From: Spodoptera frugiperda
Lineage: Eukaryota > Arthropoda > Insecta > Lepidoptera > Noctuidae
Length of the DNA: 64,000 bases
Direction of reading: 5' to 3'
Assembly: GCF_023101765.2 (NCBI RefSeq)
Contig: NC_064238.1
Location: 1,486,001-1,550,000 of the forward strand
The position numbers and the translations under genes were made by a program. Below, in pieces: positions 23,690 through 36,097 of this stretch (the first letter of the stretch is position 1; every line of letters begins with the position of its first letter). Under the pieces are notes generated by a model. The model did no database searches and had not been told where the DNA came from. It saw only the letters and a list, made by a program, of their open reading frames with translations.

Positions 23690-23888
23690 ACACATAACAA
23701 GCACGGCTCCGGCACGATGTGTATTCGAATTGTGGCTACACCTAGCTGCCAGCGTGCTTACGGCGCGCCGACTGTGAGGTACAAGCGCGGGATGCGACGA
23801 TGTTTTAGTTTCGACTGTGGGCGGCTGTCGGCGAGCAGTAAGCACATGGCCTGCGCGCTAGCCACCCATCCACCGCTTTTTTGTATTG
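23690..23888. repeat. GC-rich repeat fragment
   Basis: A GC-rich patch (more than 50%) in AT-rich DNA, with open frames of about 60-70 codons on both strands. Its right part ('cggctgtcggcg', 'acatggcctgcgcgctagcc', 'tttttgtattgatgttatga') matches 32750-32812 ('cggctgtcagcg', 'catggaccacgcggttac', 'ttatgtattgacgttatga'). The frames are not conserved between copies, so I call it a transposon fragment, not a gene. Confidence 0.5.
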
Positions 23889-23889
23889 A

Positions 23890-24030
23890 TGTTATGATAT
23901 AAATATATTACGTCAAAACTGATGCGGGAGCGATATAAACATTTGGAATTAGATTTGGGTCTGGAATAACACATAGACTACTTTGTATCCCATAGGAATA
24001 CGAGTAAAGCCCCTGGCAGAAGCTAATACT
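23890..24030 (+). repeat. 'agaagctagt' interspersed repeat, copy 3
   Basis: Holds 'gggtctggaataacacatag', 'tatcccataggaatacgag' and 'ccctggcagaagcta', corresponding to the 3' half of the copy at 22791. It directly follows the GC-rich repeat. Confidence 0.65.
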
Positions 24031-26276
24031 AAATAATGCTTAGTACTGTGATGATACCAAAACGAACTTACTATAGTTACGTTTGGCCTAAATCTCTCTT
24101 CAACTAACAAGGTAAAGCTACTAACAGGAAAAAACTAACGCAAACATACTTATCTATCCTAATTACATATGTTTTTGACGCGTCTCCATTAATAATGTAA
24201 GTTACAAGAGATTTATGAAGTAACTTCATATCTGGAGATTTTGTCTCATTATAGTCGTGGGCAGGACATGTCGCAACATGTTTGGAATCGTAATGAAGTT
24301 TATTCCACACATATGTACAGTACATGCCCATATTTTAGTGGTGTAAAGAGGATTGGGAGAAGGTCCACTTTTTATAAACAGTCTAGTATTTAATATTATA
24401 AATGGAATAATGTCGCGAGTGTGTATGTTTTAATGTTAGTAATGCAAAATAATTGAACTAATTTAGATGAAATTTGATTCATAAAATTATGATTTTCGTA
24501 TACTAATCAAGTTTCGTATCAATTTAAAATGAACAGTTTCTTCATGAGTATGAAAATCGCCATAATCACAATGACAAGTTACAGTCATGTATGTATTTGA
24601 ACCATTTATTCAAAGATACATTTGTACCGTAAAACAACCATAAGCCCCATGGATATATAATCCACATATAAAATAACAACGCGTGTGATATTTCTGTATT
24701 ACATTTCTCTATGATATGGAAAAACGCGCACTGGAGAAACTTTAGTCGGTCTTGTCAATCTTTTTATGCCAGTAAATGTATTCGCTGACCTATTTTTATT
24801 GCAAGTATGTGTACTCGTATACATTTCCCCTTGGCTTGTCAGCAGAAGCATTAGATAAATATTATTCGTTACTCTGCCGTTCTATTTCTGTGATATAAGC
24901 TTTATATCTTTTTACTTTATATGACATCATTATGTACTGGAGATTATGGATATGCGATAGTGGATCATGAGATTAGGATTTTGATTCTTATGTCAGGAAA
25001 ATGTGATATGGGTTTTTTTCTGTTATACTATTTGCGTATATTTTGGTTTACTAAATTTTGTGATCGAGTTATCGCACTTACAATCGTAATGTGATTAGAA
25101 TATTGTAATATTCCAAATGTAATTCACTCTCTGAACCGATAGTTAATTCATTCTGAGTGTATGATATGACATTTCTACTTATATTCTCTGAAAGGTAGAG
25201 CTGCTGTTCACGTTTTATAAAACTTTTTCGGCCATGGAAAAATAACTACCTATGAACAATTCTTTATATCATAGCAAATAAACACACGTTCCTCAACACC
25301 AATTACTACGAAAACAAAACTTATCCTAGCCCTCATAGGTAAACCGATACTTTTTACTTCCTCGTCTAAACGTTTTCTCGTCTTAATTGCCGGTGTCCGT
25401 TCTGCTTAATAGAAAATGGTCGGACGCTCATTAGCAGGCGCGGCGAGGCCGTGGGGTTCGTTAATCCATAATATGACTATAGTATTACAGTATACTCGTA
25501 TATTTAAGACCCTTATTCTCAGAAAATCTGTGGAACTGATCCGTTTTTCATCAGATTTTGGGATAAATCTTTTAAGACCTTTGTATTGACATGAAATTGG
25601 ATAGCTGTTAAACTTCTATACGTGGTATTAAACCAAGTATGTTCGTTATGGTAGGAAAATTCCAAGCTCAGATGTCTTAAAATTGCCTTCAAATTAATAT
25701 ATGATAATACTCCTACCTCTTCTATATCAGACAATTAAACTGTGGCTCTTTAGCAAATAAGAACTAAATTAGACTTTGAATTTACAGTTCGTAAGAGTGA
25801 TTTTTCTGTGTGCAGGTGTGTGTCTGAGGTATAGGTAACTAAGTTTTAGCTAAAGGGTAGCTCTGAATTTAGTTGTGCAACGTTCGTAGAAGTCAAAATT
25901 TATTTGGAATTACTGTTTTAGCAATCAATTCCTTTATATTGTATTAGGGAATTATTAGAAATCTAGATTCCTACTACATTTTTGGTCCAAGAAGATCAAG
26001 TAGACTAGTAGTAACAGTATCTAGAGTAATAGCTCACTTTAATTTACATACGTTTTAAGTTGAATTATTTATATAGGTCAAAGAAAAAAGCATTTGCTGG
26101 GACGAACGACATCTGTCTCTTATCCCAAGATGGGGCTAAAACTCTTTAATGTATAAAAAGAGTTGACAACTTCCCAAGAGTCTTTGAAAATGGATCGATA
26201 CAACCTAAAATAGTCGACAAAAATGTTCAGCAAAAAGTTTTTTGAGATAGGAATTGACAGAAAATCATACATACAT
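24031..26276. other. AT-rich noncoding stretch (intron)
   Basis: No exon or recognised repeat. Frames near 24104-24331 (-) and 25519-25734 (-) lack support. Confidence 0.3.
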
Positions 26277-26482
26277 TGTGTGAGTGAGGTTTCCAGCCCA
26301 ATTACCCCCCTTCTCAATTTTCCCAACTCTCGATTCCCCAGCATCCCTCAAATTCCTAACCCCCAAAAGGCCGGCGACGTACTTATAACGTCTCTGATGT
26401 TTCGGGTGCCTATGGGCGACAGCGATGGCTTAACATCAGGTGATCCATCAGCTCATTTCTGGGCGTATATCATGAAAAATAT
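26277..26482 (-). mobile_element. Helitron-like repeat, copy 3
   Basis: The plus strand reads 'tgagtgaggtttccagccca', 'cctaacccccaaaaggccgg', 'tctctgatgtttcgggtgcc' and 'aacatcaggtgatccatcag', the reverse complement of the family text at 5326. An 87-codon open frame spans it but is a by-product. Confidence 0.75.
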
Positions 26483-28435
26483 ATAACGTAACACCTCTTG
26501 TTCGGTACTCATATTTATTACTACTAAACTGCTACTACTGCCCAGAAGCATTAGTCGTGAAAATTCAATAATATTTAGTCAAACCTGGAAGTACAATCTG
26601 GTACATTCTGCTGAAGTTAGCAATATAGCGTTTTACGCTATAGAATACATTGTTGGATAAAGGTTACGTTCTGGAATATTTTATCCTCAAAAGAATTCTA
26701 TTCTAAGACACATTCTATAACGCTTTTCTTAATTTTTCACATTCATGCACACGTCAGTTACGATAACGTGAGAAAAAAACACGTAAACTTCTTGAAGGAC
26801 AATCCAAGGTCATCGCATGTCCTTCGAAACGACACAGCGGTCCTTTTATATGGCAAGATTTTAGTACGTCTTTAAAACACCCGAAAGAGATTCACTTATT
26901 TATGTTATCACGCAAAATGTGTTCGTAGTACAACAGTTTAATTTCAAGATCAGTGTAAAAATAAACCGAAAATAAATATCTCCGCCGAATCCCTTTAGCT
27001 TCAAAGCAAATTATTTTGGACAGAAGACAGCTAAGATTAACTTTTAAAAATCCCGCTCTCAACAGTAATTTTCTTTTCTCGCAAAAAGCCTGTAAAATTG
27101 GAGGGGGTGTTTCCTAAATAAATCTCTAGCAGACAGATAAGGGCCAAACTCGATGTACGACCCTTAATGTCCAATAAAACGAAAGAGATAGATATAAAAG
27201 GAACAAAGTCGTTTTCATTACCGACTTTTCGATTTTATGTGTTCGCTGTTTACATTCTCTGGTAATTAGGCGTGGGGGGTTGTGGCTTGGTCTACCTGGA
27301 ACTTTGTGGAGACGCTTCGCCTCATACAAGACTTATTATTTGTCACCTGGTACTTTCACATACATTTACGATTGTTACCAACTTCTAATTAGTTTGCGTT
27401 TCTATGAATTCGAAATCCGATTCAATGTGTTTGCCTTTAACATTATTTGACCGAGTAATTTGAATTTAAGCGTATTTTTTCTTGATGTATTAATTCAGAA
27501 AAAAACTTCAAGAATTACAAAGGAATGACCTTATCTTATTGAATTAGTTGGAAGTAGATTTGCGAGATCTTTTGGTTCTGATTTTTGATTTTTAGTTTTT
27601 GGATTGTGATAGATATTTAGTTACAGCTCTATCTAAACAAACAAGGCAATGTGTAATGGTATCTCGGATTAACTTACTTTGATTATGCAACTATAATAAT
27701 ATCTTGATAAATAAGCAAAAATAGACTTTACGTCTCTAGATCATAAAGTTAAACTTCTTAAAAGATCTTATCATCACCATAAACCTCGATAATGCACGAT
27801 TTCCACTCGCAGAGTCTTAAAAAACTATCACTAATTAGCTAAAACTCCAGTTAAACGGCTTTCAAATTGGAGCTTTAAGTGGAAGACATAAAACTGAAAG
27901 TCACAAACATGCGCCAATTAACCAAACCAGATAGCATTTTTTGCTTCACTATTCTCGGGTTAAACGGCTGAGTTTTGGAGGCATTGCATACTCGTAGTAC
28001 CCTTATATAAATAGCCCCTTTTGAACCGACTAACTTGAAAGACAAACTTACTGGCCAAGGTTTTAGTTATTGCAAAGTTTTCGGTTTTTACATTGAAAAA
28101 TTGTATGCGTCTGGATAATTTTAGTATCGCACTAAAGTTTGAGATAAAATTCAGAGTAACATGTGCCAATCAAAACGACTCGCGTTCATATTTTAAACTC
28201 ATTTAGCATAATACTCTGACGTGGGAGAACTTTTTGAAATATGAACTGGATTGTCTGCAGTCTGTATTTTTTTATTTATCGTCTAGCAGAGCGTTGGGTA
28301 TAGAAATACTTGTACAGTGATTTATTGAAACCTTTCAAGACTGTCTATCTGTATTCTTTGAAGTTGGCTTTTCTTTGAGTTTATTTTTTACCAGTTACAT
28401 GGGTACTTGTATCTGCACCTTAAGTTTATTACCCC
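26483..28435. other. AT-rich noncoding stretch (intron)
   Basis: Nothing recognised in about 1.9 kb. Confidence 0.3.
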
Positions 28436-28487
28436 ACTCCCCTGCCCTATCTTCCCAATCCCCGATTCCCTAACAACCCTTAAATTA

Positions 28488-28912
28488 TAATAATAATAAT
28501 AAGCCTTTATTTAACAATATTTCTTACAATTGTAGTAAAAATTATCTTATTTAATTATTTGACACCGGTACATGAAGATTGTCTTGCTGTCCAGCATAGG
28601 CCTCCCCTAGAGCTCGCCATCGGATGCGATTCTGCGCTTGTCTCGTCCAAGTATGTCCCGCTATTGTTTTGAAATCGTTTTCCCATCTACGACGCTGTCC
28701 CCTTTCCTTCGTTTGTATTGTCTCGGGCACCACTCTGTTACGTCCCTACACGCATTTATCCTTATTACTCCTAATCATATGGCCTGCCCACCTCCATTTT
28801 AGTTTTTTAACACAGTAAGTAACATCCGTGATTTTAGTTTTCTTTCTTATAGTATTAAGTTTTATTTTATCTTTTAATTTAATGCTAAGGCTCCGTTCCA
28901 TACTGTGTTGAC
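28488..28912 (-). mobile_element. 5'-truncated RTE-like LINE inserted in the Helitron-like copy
   Basis: Flanked by a 12-bp target duplication acccttaaatta (28476-28487 and 28913-28924). On the minus strand it runs from the truncated ORF through the stop and a short 3'UTR to a (tta)n microsatellite end (seen as taataataataataa at 28488). A simple-repeat 3' end in place of poly(A) is usual for RTE-clade elements. Confidence 0.75.
28551..28812 (-). pseudogene. RTE-like reverse transcriptase, C-terminal remnant
   Basis: The minus-strand translation starts 'LKWRWAGHMIRSNKDKCV', meets an in-frame TAG (about 28746-28748), then continues with 'RRRWENDFKTIAGHTWTRQA' and 'RIRWRALGEAYAGQQ'. The pattern WAGH - RRRWxxD - AGxxWxRxAQxRxxWRxxGEAY is the C-terminal signature of insect endonuclease-reverse transcriptase proteins of the RTE kind. 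Only this end remains and the stop breaks it. The family is known by motif, the clade less certainly. Confidence 0.7.
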
Positions 28913-29050
28913 ACCCTTAAATTACTTATCCACAAAAGGCGGACAAAGCACTTGTAACGCCTCTGGTGTTTCGGGTGTCCATTAGCGGCAGCGATTGCTT
29001 AACATCAGGCCGTCTACTTGATTATTCGTTTACCGGCTTATCTGTCTTTA

Positions 29051-29689
29051 TGACAAAGACAAAATAATCAGTCAGTTTTAGCTTTATTGTTTATTAGACG
29101 CAAAAACTCAATCAATGGAACAAGATATTTACTCCACTACAAACAACCTAAATTAGAAAAAAATCACGAAGAAAATTTATCGACCTACAACTCCTTTAGC
29201 ACGATACAACAAAACCCCGTTAATGTCGTTGAATTAATTCGTCGAAAAAAGGCGAATGTTGACAGCAATGACCCTCTCGCTTTATTCTTAAATAATAAAT
29301 CTTTTAACAGATAACAGCGACCTCGAGCCATCATTTACATATTTACAAAGAACAAAAAACGTGGGTAATTTAGATATCTTTTAGCTTTGCTTATGGTGGC
29401 GTCTGGTTTGTGCCAAGGTTTTGTTTTATAGCTTTTTTTAACACGTAGATTGTAGGGTTATTGAATAGAACAGAAAAGGTGCGTTTTTGTATATTATGTA
29501 AATGTCAAATTAACAAGTTAGATGTTATGGGGGTATGACGACTATTTTCCGCCATCTAGGCTTAGTAGCAATATTCTAAACTCAAAATGATCACAGCACG
29601 TCAAAATACAAATAGGATAGAGCATTTAATGGTTTAAAGAAAAGCATTATGAATAGATGGATGTTCTTTCGTAACTATTCGATAAGAAA
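29051..29689. other. Noncoding stretch with one unassigned open frame
   Basis: A 75-codon open frame at 29087-29314 (+) ends with 'VELIRRKKANVDSNDPLALF'. It looks more protein-like than most nearby frames but has no start codon of its own (first codon TTG), no splice signal I trust and no recognised family. Confidence 0.25.
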
Positions 29690-29832
29690 CTCAACAGTCG
29701 CCGCGTTGTATCGCGAAATGCTACTCATAAAAAAGTATGAGTCTCTAGCAAAGGCGAGGTCCTCGACAAACAGTTACGTGAGTAAGCCAAAAAAATAATA
29801 ATTAGTTTAGTATGACTCACGGAAGTTATACT
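29690..29832. repeat. Hairpin repeat family, copy 5
   Basis: Degraded core 'acagtcgccgcgttgtatcg', a weak right arm 'tatgagtctctagcaa', then a well-kept tail 'cagttacgtgagtaagcc' and 'tttagtatgactcacggaag'. Confidence 0.6.
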
Positions 29833-29923
29833 ATTACAAACATAATACATTTCATATCAATAGACACTTTCTTTCTATAAAATACAATATTATACAAGAG
29901 CTTACTCATAGGCTAAACAATTT

Positions 29924-30109
29924 TCCGGAGCTGCGGACTACCTCCGGAGCTGCGGACTACCTAGCGGGTTTACCGGGGCTTCGGGTCGAAAAGCAGGAGA
30001 AGGAACGGGGTGGTTTTTAGTCAGTAAGAGTCTGACACTCCCTTTCGCCTTGCCCAAGGCGGGAGAAGTCATTGGATGATTTTCCCCCCTCAAAAAAAAA
30101 AAAAAAAAA
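29924..30109 (+). mobile_element. Tail-family (SINE-like) retroposon with target duplication
   Basis: Flanked by a 13-bp direct repeat ggctaaacaattt (29911-29923 and 30110-30122). The insert is the tail family from 'ccggagctgcggactacct' to 'attggatgattttccccc' plus about 18 A. The first 19 bp are present twice in tandem (29925-29943 and 29944-29962). There is no coding capacity; it must have been mobilised by a LINE. Confidence 0.88.
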
Positions 30110-30122
30110 GGCTAAACAATTT

Positions 30123-31002
30123 GTATTCCCTATACTATATAAAATATTACATTATCCACTTTGTAAGAATTTAGTACAGTACGTAGTACAGTGTCTTGTT
30201 TAATCTTTTATGGAAATTAATATTTCTATACAAGCTTCTAGATGTTTATGTAATCGCTTTGTCAATGGTGACCTGAAAAACTGTTTGTGTCTTACGTTAC
30301 CGTACTATTTTGTTTCTGTATTTATGTGAACAGTACCTTGTTAGTTAGGAACAAGGTAACAAGTTCTATTACTATTTTTGGCAAAGTATTATTAGTTATC
30401 TTGAGTAATTTAGAAGTCCTTTTTTTACTCCAGATTTTTTTGACTATCTTAGTACCTATAAATAGGCCTAGTTCACCTAGTATTGTTTCAGTATTGAGCT
30501 ACTGTACTCTAGATTGAAATTACACACTTTTAGAAAAACAAGCAACCATTGCACTATAACCAAAACGTTAAATAAAATGGAAATAAAACAAAAATTGTAT
30601 TCATCCAGTATATTAGGTAACCCAATAGACTCACTATCTATTTCAGTTAGACTATATTGGGCAATGAAAAAATCACTGTCCGTCGCTCCAAGGAATAAGT
30701 AATGGCCATGTCAATGATTGACCTGAAAAAACCTGCGTGTCTTAAGTTATTATTTTGAATGAGTATTAATATAAACGGTGGGGTATAACTATGGGGTATC
30801 AAGTACCAGGCTATGGGCTATGTATCGTTAAACGAACACAGATTATTTTCACATTAAACGCAGTTAACGTGTGACTAGTTAATATTCCAATGATTTACTG
30901 ATCGTTTAAGTTTGTATTGAAGTTTCATTGACTTTCTTCATTGGTGTGGCTTAGGTTGAATTGTAGGAACTTAGAGTATTATTGTTATCGTTGTTTCAGC
31001 GT
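30123..31002. other. AT-rich stretch with a diverged direct repeat
   Basis: 'tgtcaatggtgacctgaaaa' near 30260 and 'tgtcaatgattgacctgaaa' near 30711, each followed by 'gtgtctta', are diverged copies about 450 bp apart. No gene is seen between them. Confidence 0.35.
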
Positions 31003-31066
31003 GATTTACAGTCAAACCTCCAAACAAACAAACAAACATTCACATTTATAATATTAGTGTGATGAA
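31003..31066 (-). repeat. 'agaagctagt' family end fragment
   Basis: 'gtttcagcgtgatttacagt', 'ccaaacaaacaaacaaacat' and 'cacatttataatattagtgt' are the reverse complement of the family's 5' end (compare 40185-40245). Includes a (caaa)n run. Confidence 0.6.
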
Positions 31067-33667
31067 AAAACAGTTCTATAATTTTGCTACAATCGCAATG
31101 CTTTGCAATGGTAGTAAGTATTATTTACCTAGCTCCATTGCTTAAAAAAACGCTGCACGGTTAGAGTGGAGGGCAACGCTTTTTAAAAAACAAAAACCTA
31201 GAAAAACATCAAAAAATATAGACACGTGCCGTACAAGCAATTCAATTAATTATTATCTTGTTTGACTAAACAACTTCCAACATTATTATTTGTCTGATGT
31301 AAACATAAAAATACTACAAGCCAACAATATTATGATGTAACTACAAAAATTACTGTCGTTTGACATAATCTCATTAAGTGTCTGTGTCGTCGTAATTATG
31401 TCGTAATTGGGTCTCTTTGTAATACTAGGTAGTTACAAAATATCCCAGAAAATGTTAGGGAATATCATAAATCTCAACCTTTCCATTTCTAAGTAATTTT
31501 AGATCATTTGTAATGGTAATACACTAGGTAATTGGGTAGATTTCCGAGTAAAAAAAACAAATTATTTCGACATCAAAACACAAAATCTTGTATAAAATTT
31601 CCAAAAAAAAATATGAGTATACCATATACCTAACACATTTATACATACATATTATATGTAAACGTGAGTTTATACATACGGAAACAAAATTTCACAAATC
31701 TTATTGCAGAAAGACTTATTAAAGTAGGTATAAATTATTCAATTGGTTCACTGTCACACCTGACTCCCCTAACGGTCTGTCTTCACTTCCAATTTTCCAT
31801 ATTCCTCCCATTTCTATAATTGACAACTGACATTAGTGACAGTTAGCTGTCTTGACATTCGAGTGCATGAAACATGTCAAAAGATATCTTTTGCATAAAA
31901 TCTGCTGAATGGGGATTGGACTTCTAACGAAGAATTATGATATTCACATTAAATTACTCGCAGATTTTTATTCTCTATGGGTTTTATAGCATTCATAAAT
32001 TATTTTTAGGAAGCAATATTCTACTTGTTTAGTGCAATATAATGAAAGTGGTCAGATGTGAATATATTGCTCAATTCGTTCCTCTATTTCATAACCTTTC
32101 GTCATTATCGTACATTAGGTACCTAAACTAAATAACATCAGTCCTCATCATGAAACTTATCTTATACCGACTCTCAACTTAAAACATTAGCTAATTCGAT
32201 TCCAAAAAGGAACATCAAAGTAAAATCAAAAAGAAACGAGACGCGCCAACTATCTAACTTATCTATGTACTCAAGCCGTATTAAAGGTCACTGAACTGGT
32301 CCAAGTGTACTTTCTTAGTCTACCATTTATTATCATAGTTCAGTTGCCAGTGAAGTAACAAGACATTGCTAAGGGAGCTCGTCTGCAACTTACATTCAGT
32401 TTAAACAGGACACGTAGTTTGTGAGCATACTTTGCTACCAACATCTTGTTTGCTAGTTTGAGCACTTGTTTGCGCTTTTGGCTGGTTTTGTAAATACTTG
32501 GGAGTGATAGTTCTGGTGGTTGGGGATTATAGAAATCTTTTACGTTGAGCTCAAATAAACCGGAGCTCGAAATTTGCCATTTTGCGAAATGAAAGTAGTT
32601 TATTTACACTTATTACTAACTCAGACTGTCTGTGCAGGGCAACTGCCTCCTTATTAATTATATTAAAATATATGTTTAGTGAGATTTGCAGTATTATCAA
32701 CGATCCCAAAGGTCTATGCACTTATAAACGGCACGGACACGGACATGATACGGCTGTCAGCGCATGGACCACGCGGTTACAACCTTTATGTATTGACGTT
32801 ATGAAATATATCATAACATTTAATGTTCAAAGTTAAATGACAAGTTTATTATTGAGTTAGAGCGGTGTCGTTAAAGTGTAATATGTATTTAAATATGCAC
32901 CAAGGAATGAAAGTTTAAAATCCATTTGAAACAGAAAATTACAATATTTTTTGAGAATAAACCAGTATATTCCAAAGTACATCTATCCCAGACATATTTC
33001 TCATTACCCTTAAACATTTACTCCACCAACTTCCTTAAAAGAGCTGACGAAAGAAAACATAAACCATTAAGTCCACGAGTCCCCAACATTAATTCTCAGC
33101 TTAACACGGATCACATTTGTAATTCTATGTACATATGCATGTACAAACTATTAACCCCGTTCCACTAAATAAACTCTTAACACAATTTATCTGCAGCATT
33201 TATTTACGCTTTTATTCTGGTGTTTTAGTAGTCTGCTCTTCAGTTTAATTGGGGTGTAATTCTAAGAGTGTCGACTTGCGTTTTTAGCTCGCCTTTAGAC
33301 ACTGCCTAGCTAGGTTTTATTGTTGACTGCATAGAAATAATTAATTCTAGTTGGTTTATGTTTGATATAAAAGTATCGTTTAACAACTTTTTCGTGTTGA
33401 TTGATAGACAATTAATACTTAAAATCATCACTTAAGGTCATCAAGAACAAGAGTGTGTACCACCAATGGGATTGATCGGTTATCATAAAAGGAAAGAAAT
33501 TCCAATCTCTGAATTAAACCCAAATAAACAAACAGGTCAAAATAAAACAGTTTAAAAATAGCTCGATATTTGCGAACTCTATACTATATACTATCTACAA
33601 TAAGCAAGCTGAAGACCATTGAATGAACGACTCAGATTGATAGTAGGTAACTTAAATAATCATAGTT
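31067..33667. other. AT-rich noncoding stretch with one short repeat
   Basis: The only recognisable piece is 32735-32815, the partner of the GC-rich repeat at 23690-23888. Nothing else is supported. Confidence 0.35.
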
Positions 33668-33890
33668 TTTTTTTATGTCTTTTTTTTAAAAAAAACGTAG
33701 CCCCACACTAGGATTTTCTCCTGTGTCGTGGGTGCATTTACAAACATACAAGTTTACATACACATGACAACCAGACCCGAAACAACAATTTGTGGATCAC
33801 ACAAAGAGTTGCTCCGTGCGGGAATCGAACCCGCTACCCGTTGCGCGGCAGCCAGTTGCCCAGCCACCGCACCAACCGTGCAGTCAAGTT
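33668..33890 (-). mobile_element. tRNA-derived SINE, copy 1
   Basis: On the minus strand: a tRNA-like head 'gcacggttggtgcggtggct', a perfect polymerase III B box GGTTCGATTCC (complement of 33821-33831), then 'ggagcaactctttgtgtgat', 'gtttcgggtctggttgtcat', 'cccacgacacaggagaaaat' and an A-rich end (T-rich at 33668-33690). Same element as 46561-46710. It cannot fold as a normal tRNA over its length, so it is a SINE, not a tRNA gene. Confidence 0.8.
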
Positions 33891-34561
33891 ATTTTTAATG
33901 ATAGAAAAAATATAGCTAGTAGATAAGTTTTAAAACTCAAATTTACAATTTAGTACTACTAAAATTTTAATACTTACTACATATTTTTCATTAAGAAACG
34001 AGGTTTTTGGCATAAATTCTTTTGTTTTATAAACGATGCCGTGACAGGACTTAGCGTGTGAACATTGCGTGGCGAGGAATGTACAATTATATCATGATAT
34101 GCCTCCTAGATTTTGATCGTAATTTCGTACATTCAGTAACTAGGGGATTACCTTACTGACCTCGAATTTGTTACACTTGAGTAATGTTCAAATTATACTA
34201 CATCGTCTGTCTTGTTGGTAGAATAGTTATGATGGGTCTATTTCTGGAATGGCTATGTTTGTAACTATTTTTAACTGAGTTCACTTAAAGGACAAGGCTA
34301 CTACTTTCCCTGTTTCGCTGTGATTTATATATTCTTTATTAGAAATATTTAAGCTCAATTCAAATATTTTAAATGTGCAGGTGGCGTAATATTTTATGAT
34401 ATACCTTAAGTTAAAACAAACATTTCAATTTCAATCAATATGTCAGGTAAAAAACTCCATTGTATGGTACATTATATGTACGTCACAAATGCGTCCCATT
34501 ATTGCATTTCTTACTTCATCTACTTCAATCTTGCAATTACTTTCAAACAAATGCACATTCA
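33891..34561. other. AT-rich noncoding stretch
   Basis: Nothing recognised. Confidence 0.3.
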
Positions 34562-34873
34562 GGTTGCTTTACTACCAGAGATGTACTATGTAGCTATGCT
34601 ACGAAGATGTAATAGCTAAGCTGTGAAACTACATGACCGTTTCCTCGGATACAAAGCTACGTAGCTATGCGAAGAAGATGCGCAGCTCGAGTATGATGTG
34701 ATGTATCAATAGCAGAGGAGCCATCCACAGCACGAATTTTTCCATATAAAAAACAGGTTAGCTGAGTCCATTTTCACCAATGCTATACTATGTGCACAAA
34801 TGAATATGATCGGTGGAAGCCAAATGCATATACAACAACGTAGCATAGCACGTCGCTGGTGAAAAAGCACCCT
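34562..34873. mobile_element. GGGTG-terminus MITE, copy 1
   Basis: The left end 'ggttgctttactaccagaga' and the right end 'gtcgctggtgaaaaagcacc' are imperfect inverted repeats of the consensus GGGTGCTTTTCCACCAGAGA. The interior ('tgtaatagctaagctgtgaa', 'gaagatgcgcagctcgagta', 'gaagccaaatgcatata') matches copies at 49007 and 62203. About 310 bp, no coding capacity. Superfamily not determined because no clear target duplication is seen. Confidence 0.75.
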
Positions 34874-36097
34874 TAATACCATCTAAACAATAATTTATTT
34901 TAACAAAAATCTTGTATTATCGTAAGACTGTACATGAGCAGCAATTTCTCTAAAATACTATGAAATAAACATCCTCAGTGTCTCACCAGATTTACAATGG
35001 AACTTGCCCACGGCGCTGTGAGATACTATTTTTCTTTTTGTTCAAAATCCTTTGTCGTGGCTTGAAAATATCCAGCGTAGTTGCTTGGCGTCGAGTGTTC
35101 GTGAATCAAATATTTCGATCGAAATATTGCTCTTGTATTTCTTAAGGGTTCCGTTCGAAGCAGTGGTATTATTTTTTCTTCTATAATAAATTGTTTAGTT
35201 GAATTTGTAACGTGGTTCTCCTACAAAGGTAATATCGTAAAAGCATTACAAGAATGAATGAGTTTACTAAACACATTTTAAATATTACTTGCATGTGTTG
35301 TGTCACTGCCTCGTCAGTCGTCTGTTGCAATGTGACTGGACAAGGACTTTGGTTCGATTGTCAGGTCTGGCAAAGTATAACTGGCCTTTTTTTGGTTTAT
35401 AGAAATTTTCTCAGTAGTAGCACGGGTCTGGAATTGTGCATAGTATATGGCAATACGTATAATATAATATGGTAAAAAATACATTGCACTGTACGGTGGC
35501 ATTACGTGTACCCATTTGGGGATAAAAGGCGTGATAATAGGATGTTTTTTTGTCTTTGATTTGCACACAGAATTGGAATTGATGATAGTTTCACAAAATA
35601 GAATCAAATTATGAAAAAAGTGTTTGAAATAAAGGATTTTTTTAAATACACAAAACCTCGGAAAATTCGGACATAGTCAAAAGCTAGTATTTAATCTGTT
35701 ACACTATCAATCAATAGACATATTCTACAACAGAACGTAGTATAATTGAAACAGTATATTATAATGTCAACTCAAGGTGAAATACTGTAATGTCCTTGAC
35801 CTCAAATAAGAAATAATGAACGGAATATGAAGGCAGTGTTAATGACTTTCTTTGTAACAAGTGATACAATATTATTTCCTACAATTAAGTCGTTATTGAT
35901 TTATGACAAGCGACTGAAATTTTCGATGTTAGAACTCTGTTATTAATATTGGTGTATGGTAATTTTCTATGGCACGTGTGTTATGATCGCCTGTTTTATC
36001 CGAAAATGTGAACCAGGAATTGTCATGTCCGCATTTATGTTTTGCTTATGAAAGAAAACAAATCGTAACCTTATATACTTTTTATCTTATACTTATA
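34874..36097. other. AT-rich noncoding stretch
   Basis: Nothing recognised. Overlapping frames at 35254-35475 (+) and 35314-35607 (-) have no supporting family or splice evidence. Confidence 0.3.

Larger units (their letters stand above)
28436..29050 (-). mobile_element. Helitron-like repeat, copy 4, split by an RTE-like LINE
   Basis: The left piece 28436-28487 ends 'caacccttaaatta'. The right piece resumes at 28913 with 'acccttaaattacttatcca' and continues 'aaaggcggacaaagcac', 'cctctggtgtttcgggtgtc' and 'ttgcttaacatcaggccg'. The two pieces are contiguous in uninterrupted copies (compare 60370-60420), so the 425 bp between them is a later insertion. Confidence 0.8.

Noticed and set aside
29087..29314. 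75-residue open frame, possible exon
   Set aside because: The composition is plausible for protein, but there is no ATG, no convincing acceptor or donor and no recognised domain; left as unassigned.
33805..33890. tRNA gene on the minus strand
   Set aside because: A perfect B box is present, but the head does not form a complete cloverleaf with an acceptor stem, and a related, diverged copy with the same non-tRNA tail and A-rich end exists at 46561-46710. It is a tRNA-derived SINE.
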